A stretch of DNA of 5,506 nt from Moorella sp. UBA4076 (lineage in GTDB: Bacteria > Bacillota > DSM-521 > Neomoorellales > Neomoorellaceae), in assembly GCA_002383405.1 (NCBI GenBank), contig DFYS01000101.1, positions 12,680 through 18,185 of the forward strand, written 5' to 3'. Position numbers and translations under genes: made by a program. The notes beneath the pieces were generated by a model, which was given only the letters and a program-made list of their open reading frames with translations, did no database searches and was not told the origin of the DNA. Positions 1-4,945 of this stretch are shown here, in pieces. Each line of letters starts with the position of its first letter. Within the stretch, counting starts at the first letter, position 1.

Positions 1-1
1 A

Positions 2-73
2 GGAACTGGCGCAGCCGGTTCCTACAAGCCTCCCACATCTCGCCTCTCACATCCCACCTCTATTTTCTGGGTA
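2..73 (+). repeat. 72-nt intergenic repeat, copy 1 (hairpin plus C-rich tract)
   Basis: This copy aligns without gaps to 4050-4121, with about 64 of 72 positions identical by eye. It opens with a 9-bp hairpin, GGAACTGGC (2-10), loop GCA (11-13) and GCCGGTTCC (14-22), in which one pair is T-G and is kept as a U-G wobble in RNA. A tract at 27-67 with 20 C and only 2 G in 41 nt follows, and the copy ends in ATTTTC-N-GGGTA. It starts at the window edge, so its true left end is unknown. It lies 111 nt upstream of the DnaJ-like gene. No U-tract follows the hairpin, so it is not a standard intrinsic terminator. Its function is unknown. Confidence 0.85.
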
Positions 74-113
74 GTTACAAACAAGGAGCGGCTTGCGCCG
101 GCACTGTTATCTA

Positions 114-123
114 GCGGGCCCGC
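114..123. other. Perfect 10-bp palindrome in the DnaJ-like leader
   Basis: GCGGGCCCGC reads identically on both strands and lies 61 nt upstream of the DnaJ-like start. It could be a protein-binding site or a compact hairpin. In GC-rich DNA such a palindrome can also arise by chance, and no known regulator site matches it. Confidence 0.3.
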
Positions 124-169
124 GAAGAAGTCCTCTCAGCAGGGGCAAGGAAATAAATGTTGAACAAAC

Positions 170-174
170 GGAGG
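170..174 (+). promoter_or_regulatory. Ribosome binding site of the DnaJ-like gene
   Basis: GGAGG lies 10 nt before ATG 185. It supports that codon as the start; the protein then begins directly with a J domain of normal N-terminal length. Confidence 0.65.
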
Positions 175-184
175 CGGTCCCCCT

Positions 185-1216
185 ATGGCGGCGACCTACC
201 AGGATTACTACCAGATCCTCGGCGTCAAGCGGGAGGCAACCCCGAAGGAGATCAAAGCCGCCTACCGCCGGCTGGCCCGCCAGTGGCATCCCGACCTGCA
301 TACAGGTAAGGAAAAAAAAGAAGCCGAGGAAAAATTCAAGCTGATCAACGAAGCCTATGCGGTTTTGAGCGACCCGGAGAAGCGCTCCCGCTACGATCGC
401 CTCGGGGCTAACTGGCAGGCCGGCCAGGATTTCCAGCCGCCGCCGGATATGGATGGCATTCGTTTCTATACCAGCGCTGGTTTCCAGCCCGGCGGCAGTG
501 GTGATTTGGGCGATTTCAGCGACTTCTTCAAAATTCTTTTCGGTGACCTGGGTTTTAATCCCACCGCGGCCAGGAGCGGCACCGGCCGCCGGCGCCGGCG
601 GCCGGCCCGCGGCGCGGATGTGGAAAGCGAGCTGGCTATCACCCTGGAGGAAGCCTACCGGGGTACAACCAGAGAGCTGGAGCTCTCCGGGGAAGACTCC
701 TGTCCGGATTGCGGGGGGACGGGAGTTACCGGCAGGGGGCAGATCTGTACTCGCTGCGGCGGTACTGGTAACTCAAGCAAGAAGAAAGTCCTGACCGTCA
801 AGATCCCCGCCGGTATCCAGGAAGGCGAACGGGTGCGCCTGAAAGGCCAGGGCGGCGCGGGGCGGGACGGAGGCGTTAGCGGTGACCTCTACCTGCGCAT
901 CCGCCTGTTGCCCCATCCCACCTTTACCGTCAAAGGCCGGGATATAGAAACAAGCCTCACCCTGCGGCCGGAAGAGGCTGTCCTGGGTGCCAAACTCCCG
1001 GTGCCGACCCTGGACGGATCCGTCTTAGTAACAGTACCCGCCGGCAGCCATAACGGCAACAGGTTGCGCCTGCGCGGCAAGGGATTGCCGGTGCGCGACG
1101 GCTGCCGCGGGGACCAGTACGTGCGCCTGACCATCGATGTCCCGGCCGGGCTGACGGAGCAGGAAAGGAAACTGTACCGGAAACTAAGGGAATTACGTGC
1201 CGGGGAAAGCAGGTAA
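185..1216 (+). CDS. DnaJ/CbpA-type Hsp40 co-chaperone with a single zinc centre
   Basis: This 343-residue J-protein should stimulate the ATPase of DnaK and hand it unfolded clients in the cytoplasm. Residues 5-74 form a complete J domain with HPD at 35-37. A Gly/Phe-containing linker follows (about 75-130), including GDLGDFSDFFKILFGDLGF-type sequence, and then an Arg-rich stretch (135-142, GRRRRRPAR). The zinc region has only two CxxCxGxG motifs (C173, C176, C188, C191), enough for one zinc ion; classical DnaJ of about 375 residues has four motifs and two zincs. The C-terminal substrate-binding domains cover about 145-320, with motifs such as VKIPAGIQEGERVRLKGQG, and a basic tail closes the protein. 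It is therefore intermediate between type I DnaJ and CbpA-like type II proteins. No dnaK or grpE is nearby, so this is probably a paralogue of the main dnaJ, paired here with clpB and hsp20. The fold is certain; partner and clients are inferred. Confidence 0.95.
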   Translation: MAATYQDYYQILGVKREATPKEIKAAYRRLARQWHPDLHTGKEKKEAEEKFKLINEAYAVLSDPEKRSRYDRLGANWQAGQDFQPPPDMDGIRFYTSAGFQPGGSGDLGDFSDFFKILFGDLGFNPTAARSGTGRRRRRPARGADVESELAITLEEAYRGTTRELELSGEDSCPDCGGTGVTGRGQICTRCGGTGNSSKKKVLTVKIPAGIQEGERVRLKGQGGAGRDGGVSGDLYLRIRLLPHPTFTVKGRDIETSLTLRPEEAVLGAKLPVPTLDGSVLVTVPAGSHNGNRLRLRGKGLPVRDGCRGDQYVRLTIDVPAGLTEQERKLYRKLRELRAGESR

Positions 1217-1231
1217 TTGGGCACTCCGACA

Positions 1232-1261
1232 TTTACATCCACGCCTCCTAATAAATATAGA
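1232..1261 (+). promoter_or_regulatory. Candidate sigma-A promoter for clpB
   Basis: TTTACA (1232-1237, five of six matches to the -35 consensus) and TATAGA (1256-1261, four of six to the -10) are separated by 18 nt in a locally AT-rich stretch. Transcription would start near 1268, leaving a leader of about 125 nt before clpB. The rest of the 177-nt gap holds a small imperfect palindrome, AAGCTGAGCTT at 1289-1299, and no terminator for the upstream gene. Read-through from the DnaJ-like gene is therefore also possible. Confidence 0.4.
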
Positions 1262-1382
1262 TACATGTTCTCCTCCGTTCAGAAAGCGAAGCTGAGCTTA
1301 TTCATCCACAATTTAAGCATTGTTGTTGAACCGGCACGGCATTAATTGAGCCAGGGTTGACTTCTCATTTCGAGCGCAAAGC

Positions 1383-1388
1383 AGGTGA
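1383..1388 (+). promoter_or_regulatory. Ribosome binding site of clpB (decides between starts)
   Basis: AGGTGA matches the 3' part of the AGGAGGTGA Shine-Dalgarno consensus. It overlaps the possible GTG start at 1385, which makes that codon unlikely. ATG 1391 and ATG 1394 are both possible; 1394 has the more usual spacing. Confidence 0.5.
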
Positions 1389-1393
1389 CCATG

Positions 1394-4021
1394 ATGGACG
1401 CCAACCGTTTAACCCAGAAATCCCGCGCCGCCCTGGCTGCGGCCCAGCAGCTGGCAGCAGCCCGCCATCACCAGGAGGTGACTGCCAGCCACCTGTTCCT
1501 GGCCTTGCTGGACCAGCAGGAGGGCCTGGTGCCCCGCCTGCTGGACCGGGCCGGGGTCGACAGCCAGGAGTTGCGCCGCCGGGTGGAAACCCTGTTGCAA
1601 AAGACACCTGCGGTGACGGGTGACGCGGGTTCCCTTTATCTCAGCCCGGCTCTGGCCCGCGTCCTGGAACGGGCAAGCCGGGAAGCCGAGCAACTAAAGG
1701 ACGACTATATCAGCGTCGAACACCTCTTGCTGGCCTTGCTGGAGGATGGTGAAGGGGACTTAAAGGAGCTCTGCCGGCAGGCCGGGGTGACCAGGAACGG
1801 CATTCTGGGTGCCCTGCGAGCCGTGCGCGGCTCCCAGCGGGTAACCAGCGATGACCCGGAAACCACCTATGAAGCCCTGGAACGCTACGGCCGCGATTTG
1901 ACCCGGCTGGCCGCGGAGGGCAAGCTCGACCCGGTCATCGGCCGCGACGACGAGATCCGCCGGGTGATGGAGATCCTCTCCCGGCGCACCAAGAACAACC
2001 CGGTCCTCATCGGCGAACCCGGGGTGGGCAAGACAGCCATCGTCGAGGGCCTGGCGCGGCGCATTGTCGCCGGCGATGTCCCCGAGGGACTGAAGGGCAA
2101 GCGCGTCATTGCCCTGGACATGGGTTCCCTGGTGGCCGGCGCCAAGTACCGGGGCGAGTTCGAAGAGCGTTTAAAGGCGGTCCTCAATGAGGTCCATGAG
2201 GCAGCCGGAAGGATCATCCTCTTTATTGACGAGTTGCATACCGTGGTCGGTGCCGGCGCCGCCGAAGGGGCCATGGACGCCAGCAACCTCTTAAAACCCA
2301 TGCTCGCCCGGGGTGAACTGCGGGCCGTCGGGGCGACGACCCTGGACGAGTACCGCAAACACATTGAAAAAGACGCCGCCCTGGAACGGCGCTTCCAGCC
2401 GGTCCTTGTCCAGCCGCCCTCGGTGGAGGATACCATCTCTATTTTACGGGGCTTGAAGGAGCGCTACGAGGTACACCACGGTGTACGCATCAAAGATGCT
2501 GCCCTGGTGGCGGCCGCTACCCTGGCCGACCGTTACATCAGCGATCGCTTTTTGCCGGATAAGGCCATCGATTTAATGGATGAAGCCATGGCACGCCTGC
2601 GCACCGAAATCGACAGCATGCCCGTCGCCCTGGACGAGATCACCCGGCGGGTGATGCAGCTGGAGATTGAAGCCGCCGCCCTGCAGAAGGAAAAGGACGC
2701 GGCCTCCCAGGAAAGGCTAAAGAGAATCGAAAAAGAGTTGCAGGACCTGAAGGGTGAGGCCGAGGCCATGCAAGCCCAGTGGCAGGTGGAGAAACAGGCC
2801 ATCGCCCGGGTGCGGCAGCTCAAACGCGAGATCGAAGAAACCCGCACGGAGATCGAAAAGGCTGAGCGCGAGTACGACCTCAACCGCATGGCTGAGTTGA
2901 AATACGGCCGCATGAACGAACTGGAACGCCGGCTCAAAGGCGAGGAAGAGCTGCTGGCCGGCAAACAAAAAACCAACCGGTTGTTAAAAGAAGAGGTGGA
3001 TGAAGAGGATATCGCCCGCGTAGTCAGCCGCTGGACGGGAATCCCGGTGAGCAAACTGCTGGCCGGGGAGAAGGAGAAGCTGTTGCACCTGGAGGAGGAG
3101 CTGCACCGGCGGGTCATCGGCCAGGATGAAGCCGTGCGGGCGGTGGCCGAAGCCGTCCTGCGCGCCCGCAGCGGCCTCAAGGACCCCAACCGGCCGATTG
3201 GCAGCTTTATCTTCCTGGGACCGACCGGGGTGGGCAAGACGGAACTGGCCCGTGCCCTGGCAGCGGCGCTCTTCGACGACGAACGCCAGATGGTCCGCCT
3301 GGATATGTCGGAGTATATGGAGAAGCACACCGTCGCCCGTCTCATCGGCGCCCCACCGGGGTACGTGGGTTACGATGAAGGCGGCCAGCTGACGGAGGCT
3401 GTCCGGCGGCAGCCCTATTGCGTCGTCCTTTTCGATGAAATCGAGAAAGCGCATCCGGACGTCTTTAACGCCATGCTCCAGATCCTTGATGACGGCCGTC
3501 TCACCGACGGTCAGGGCCGTACTGTCGACTTTAAGAACACCATCATTATCATGACTTCTAACCTGGGCAGCCAGGAGATCCTGGCCTTCCAGGAAAAAGG
3601 CGGCGATTTCGCCGCCATGAAGCAGGGCGTCCTGGACCTGGTGCGCCGCCATTTCCGGCCGGAATTCTTAAACCGGGTGGATGAGATCATCGTCTTCCAG
3701 GCTTTAAGCCCCGACCAGTTACGGCAGATAACCGCCCTGCTCCTGGAACGCCTGGCGACCCGGCTGCAGCAGGCCCTGGCAAGCAGCCTGCACTGGGAGG
3801 AGGTGGTGCTGACCTACCTGGCCAATAAAGGCTACGAACCGGCTTATGGGGCGCGGCCGCTGAAAAGGGTCATCCAGCAGGAGGTCGAAACACCCTTGAG
3901 CCGGAAGCTCGTCAGCGGGGCGATAAAACCCGGGGACAGCATTACGCTAACCGTCAGCAACGGCGCTATCGATTTCAAGGTAGACGCTCATCCTGGCGCG
4001 GCGGCACCAGCAGAGGGATGA
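1394..4021 (+). CDS. clpB: ClpB (Hsp100) ATP-dependent protein disaggregase
   Basis: ClpB is a cytoplasmic hexameric AAA+ machine that pulls polypeptides out of aggregates together with DnaK/DnaJ. Numbered from ATG 1394 (875 residues; the family is usually 850-870), the order is: Clp N-domain about 1-145, with two internal repeats (HLFLALL and HLLLALL); AAA-1 with Walker A GEPGVGKT (207-214), pore-loop Tyr252 in KYRG, Walker B Asp279-Glu280 and arginine fingers Arg332-Arg333; the coiled-coil middle domain about 400-525, with the ClpB-typical YDLNRMAELKYG starting at 494; AAA-2 with Walker A GPTGVGKT (609-616), pore-loop Tyr657 in GYVG, Walker B Asp681-Glu682, an arginine finger in FLNR (758-761) and sensor-2 GAR (819-821). 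The long middle domain separates it from ClpA and ClpC, and no ClpP-binding loop is evident. The C-terminus has a short Ala/Pro-rich extension. All catalytic residues are present. The start could also be ATG 1391 or GTG 1385. It sits between two other chaperone genes. Confidence 0.98.
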   Translation: MDANRLTQKSRAALAAAQQLAAARHHQEVTASHLFLALLDQQEGLVPRLLDRAGVDSQELRRRVETLLQKTPAVTGDAGSLYLSPALARVLERASREAEQLKDDYISVEHLLLALLEDGEGDLKELCRQAGVTRNGILGALRAVRGSQRVTSDDPETTYEALERYGRDLTRLAAEGKLDPVIGRDDEIRRVMEILSRRTKNNPVLIGEPGVGKTAIVEGLARRIVAGDVPEGLKGKRVIALDMGSLVAGAKYRGEFEERLKAVLNEVHEAAGRIILFIDELHTVVGAGAAEGAMDASNLLKPMLARGELRAVGATTLDEYRKHIEKDAALERRFQPVLVQPPSVEDTISILRGLKERYEVHHGVRIKDAALVAAATLADRYISDRFLPDKAIDLMDEAMARLRTEIDSMPVALDEITRRVMQLEIEAAALQKEKDAASQERLKRIEKELQDLKGEAEAMQAQWQVEKQAIARVRQLKREIEETRTEIEKAEREYDLNRMAELKYGRMNELERRLKGEEELLAGKQKTNRLLKEEVDEEDIARVVSRWTGIPVSKLLAGEKEKLLHLEEELHRRVIGQDEAVRAVAEAVLRARSGLKDPNRPIGSFIFLGPTGVGKTELARALAAALFDDERQMVRLDMSEYMEKHTVARLIGAPPGYVGYDEGGQLTEAVRRQPYCVVLFDEIEKAHPDVFNAMLQILDDGRLTDGQGRTVDFKNTIIIMTSNLGSQEILAFQEKGGDFAAMKQGVLDLVRRHFRPEFLNRVDEIIVFQALSPDQLRQITALLLERLATRLQQALASSLHWEEVVLTYLANKGYEPAYGARPLKRVIQQEVETPLSRKLVSGAIKPGDSITLTVSNGAIDFKVDAHPGAAAPAEG

Positions 4022-4049
4022 ATACAGTGAGGTGAAGGGCTTCCAATCT

Positions 4050-4121
4050 GGAACTGGCGCAGCCAGTTCCTGCCAGCCTCCCACATCTCGCCTCCCACCT
4101 CTCACATCTATTTTCAGGGTA
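4050..4121 (+). repeat. 72-nt intergenic repeat, copy 2 (hairpin plus C-rich tract)
   Basis: This is the second copy of the element at 2-73, beginning 28 nt after the clpB stop codon. Its hairpin is perfect: GGAACTGGC (4050-4058), loop GCA, GCCAGTTCC (4062-4070). The tract at 4075-4115 has 20 C and 2 G in 41 nt. The two copies differ mainly because short units are swapped: copy 1 reads CTCACATC then CCACCTC, while copy 2 reads CCCACCTC then TCACATC. No target-site duplication or terminal inverted repeats are visible. It could act as a 3' stabilising hairpin for clpB mRNA, as a Rho loading region, or be a dispersed repeat without a function. Confidence 0.85.
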
Positions 4122-4133
4122 AACCCCCATACC

Positions 4134-4232
4134 GCCCGGCACTCAAATAAGCAATAGCGCGGTTGACGAAGGGAAGCTATCGTGAGTGTACAGCCGCTAA
4201 AGCAACACTACCGCCATAGTTGAGCGCCGGGC
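4134..4232 (+). other. Structured non-coding region closed by a 13-bp inverted repeat
   Basis: GCCCGGCACTCAA (4134-4146) pairs with TTGAGCGCCGGGC (4220-4232) at 12 of 13 positions, with a single A-C mismatch. Nested inside, GCGGTTG (4159-4165) pairs with CAGCCGC (4191-4197) including one G-U, and ACGA (4166-4169) with TCGT (4180-4183). A competing pairing, CCGCC (4211-4215) with GGCGG (4235-4239), would break the outer stem. The region could be a cis-acting leader of hsp20, a small RNA or a DNA-level inverted repeat. It matches no riboswitch, T-box or tRNA consensus that I know. A TTGACG at 4163-4168 looks like a -35 box but has no convincing -10, so where transcription starts relative to this structure is unclear. 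Confidence 0.45.
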
Positions 4233-4255
4233 AGGGCGGGTTGAAATACAGTTTT

Positions 4256-4276
4256 AAAGGGAAGCGGCCTTTCCCT
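4256..4276 (+). other. Hairpin in the hsp20 leader, complementary to the hsp20 terminator
   Basis: AGGGAA (4258-4263) pairs with TTCCCT (4271-4276) around a 7-nt loop. An alternative stem, AAAGG (4256-4260) with CCTTT (4268-4272), competes with it. The same stretch is also the reverse complement of the terminator at 4825-4842, apart from two single-base bulges. No U-tract follows on the + strand. Confidence 0.4.
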
Positions 4277-4292
4277 GGAAGAAACGCCTGGA

Positions 4293-4308
4293 GCGCCTTA
4301 AACGGCGC
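4293..4308 (+). other. Short GC hairpin upstream of the hsp20 RBS
   Basis: GCGCC (4293-4297) and GGCGC (4304-4308) flank the loop TTAAAC. It lies 27 nt upstream of the hsp20 ribosome binding site and leaves that site open, so it does not look like a classical ROSE or fourU thermosensor. Confidence 0.35.
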
Positions 4309-4335
4309 GATGCAACTTCGCCTATTTAAATCAAG

Positions 4336-4341
4336 AGGAGG
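4336..4341 (+). promoter_or_regulatory. Strong ribosome binding site of hsp20
   Basis: AGGAGG is a perfect Shine-Dalgarno core, 9 nt before ATG 4351. An in-frame TTG at 4345 lies only 3 nt away and is rejected as the start. The strength of the site fits a chaperone made in large amounts. Confidence 0.85.
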
Positions 4342-4350
4342 AATTTGACC

Positions 4351-4818
4351 ATGGCTATCGAAAGGTATCGTGGTGGCATGACTTCCTGGAATCCCTTCCG
4401 CGAGCTGGAGGAAATGCGCGACCGGCTGCTGGACCTCGCCAGCCCCATGTTCCCCTTAAGCCGGCGGGCAGTAGCTGGCGAAGGTGGCGCCTGGGCACCT
4501 CCAATCGAAGTATACGAGGAAAACGACAAGTATGTAATCAAAGCCGACTTGCCCGGCCTGAAGAAAGAGGATATCGACGTAGCAGTCAACAAAAACGTCC
4601 TGACCATCAGGGGCGAACGCAAGGCGGAAAAGGAAGGCCAGGAAAAAGACTACTACTATTGCGAGCGCTATTACGGTAACTTTCTGCGCAGCATCTCCCT
4701 GCCAGGGAGCATAGACGCCGCTAAGATTGTAGCCACCTACAAAGATGGCATCCTCTCCCTGGAGTTACCCAAAGCGGAAGAGGAAAAAGAGAAAAAGATC
4801 GATATTAAAGTTGAATAA
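4351..4818 (+). CDS. hsp20: Small heat-shock protein, Hsp20/alpha-crystallin family
   Basis: This 155-residue ATP-independent holdase would bind partly unfolded proteins in the cytoplasm and keep them accessible to DnaK/DnaJ and ClpB. The N-terminal arm (about 1-48) contains the WNPFRELEEMRDRL segment common in clostridial and archaeal small Hsps, followed by a Gly/Ala-rich linker. The alpha-crystallin domain covers about 50-140, with PIEVYEENDKYVIKADLPGL at its start and the conserved ATYKDGILSLELPK near its end (128-141). A charged tail carries the oligomerisation motif IDI (150-152). Length and domain order are normal. It has its own strong RBS, lies 329 nt after clpB, and ends in a clear terminator, so it is probably a separate transcription unit with a long leader. 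Placement beside the DnaJ-like gene and clpB supports a shared disaggregation role. Confidence 0.96.
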   Translation: MAIERYRGGMTSWNPFRELEEMRDRLLDLASPMFPLSRRAVAGEGGAWAPPIEVYEENDKYVIKADLPGLKKEDIDVAVNKNVLTIRGERKAEKEGQEKDYYYCERYYGNFLRSISLPGSIDAAKIVATYKDGILSLELPKAEEEKEKKIDIKVE

Positions 4819-4824
4819 GCAATC

Positions 4825-4850
4825 GGGAAGGCCGCTTCCTTTTTTTATTT
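4825..4850 (+). terminator. Rho-independent terminator of hsp20
   Basis: The stem GGAAG (4826-4830) and CTTCC (4835-4839) encloses the tetraloop GCCG and is extended by one G-U pair. Seven T residues (4840-4846), an A and three more T follow. It begins 7 nt after the hsp20 stop codon. Confidence 0.85.
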
Positions 4851-4861
4851 CCCTTTGAATC

Positions 4862-4889
4862 TTGCCTGCCAGGGGTATGTTAATAAAAT
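4862..4889 (+). promoter_or_regulatory. Candidate promoter for the flavoprotein gene
   Basis: TTGCCT (4862-4867, four of six matches to -35) and TAAAAT (4884-4889, five of six to -10) are spaced 16 nt apart, just downstream of the hsp20 terminator. TTGAAT at 4855-4860 is another possible -35. Transcription would begin near 4896, close to the AAGGAG at 4902, giving a very short leader. Confidence 0.35.
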
Positions 4890-4901
4890 ATTCCGTTAAA
4901 A

Positions 4902-4907
4902 AAGGAG
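4902..4907 (+). promoter_or_regulatory. Ribosome binding site placed for the mini-ORF, not the flavoprotein
   Basis: AAGGAG is 8 nt before GTG 4916, an ideal distance, but 31 nt before ATG 4939 of the flavoprotein. It is the only good Shine-Dalgarno in this gap. Confidence 0.55.
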
Positions 4908-4915
4908 CGGTTATA

Positions 4916-4945
4916 GTGGCAGCGACCGATGGTGCAGCATGTTAG
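4916..4945 (+). CDS. Possible 9-codon leader mini-ORF overlapping the flavoprotein start
   Basis: GTG 4916 opens a frame for the peptide MAATDGAAC, ending in TAG at 4943-4945. It overlaps ATG 4939 of the flavoprotein in another frame. A well-spaced AAGGAG precedes it, whereas the flavoprotein start has none, so ribosomes ending on the mini-ORF could re-initiate at the overlapping ATG (translational coupling). The peptide resembles nothing known and has no run of regulatory codons typical of an attenuator. The alternative is a start region disturbed by a frameshift or sequencing error. The reading frame is certain; its translation is inferred. Confidence 0.35.
   Translation: MAATDGAAC

Noticed and set aside
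27..67. C-rich short repeats considered as a CRISPR remnant
   Set aside because: Units are only 7-9 nt, degenerate and contiguous, with no spacers and no cas genes nearby.
157..306. A 49-codon + frame from ATG 157 overlapping the DnaJ-like start
   Set aside because: It has only a weak, close RBS and a low-complexity Arg/Pro/Gly product. The J-domain frame is the real one.
93..344. An 83-codon + frame starting at TTG 93 with AAGGAG 4 nt upstream
   Set aside because: It overlaps most of the J domain in another frame and its product is Arg/Ser/Pro-rich without any family resemblance. The spacing from the RBS is too short.
2533..3345. A 270-codon reverse-strand open frame inside clpB
   Set aside because: It is Ser/Arg-rich low-complexity translation antisense to the middle and AAA-2 domains of a certain clpB, as expected for a shadow frame in GC-rich coding DNA. 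The other reverse-strand frames in the window are rejected for the same reason.
4050..4070. Hairpin after clpB considered as an intrinsic terminator
   Set aside because: The stem is followed by a C-rich sequence and no U-tract; the first T run is about 40 nt downstream and only four bases long.
4139..4189. GCACTC and GAGTGT pair resembling CIRCE arms
   Set aside because: CIRCE arms are 9 nt with a 9-nt spacer. Here the matching core is 5-6 nt and the spacing is close to 40 nt.
4163..4192. TTGACG plus TGTACA as an hsp20 promoter
   Set aside because: The -35 matches well, but the -10 matches only three of six positions. Too weak to annotate.
4344..4350. TTTGACC directly before the hsp20 ATG, matching a CtsR half-site
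   Set aside because: CtsR needs a tandem pair of heptamers with fixed spacing; no second half-site is present.
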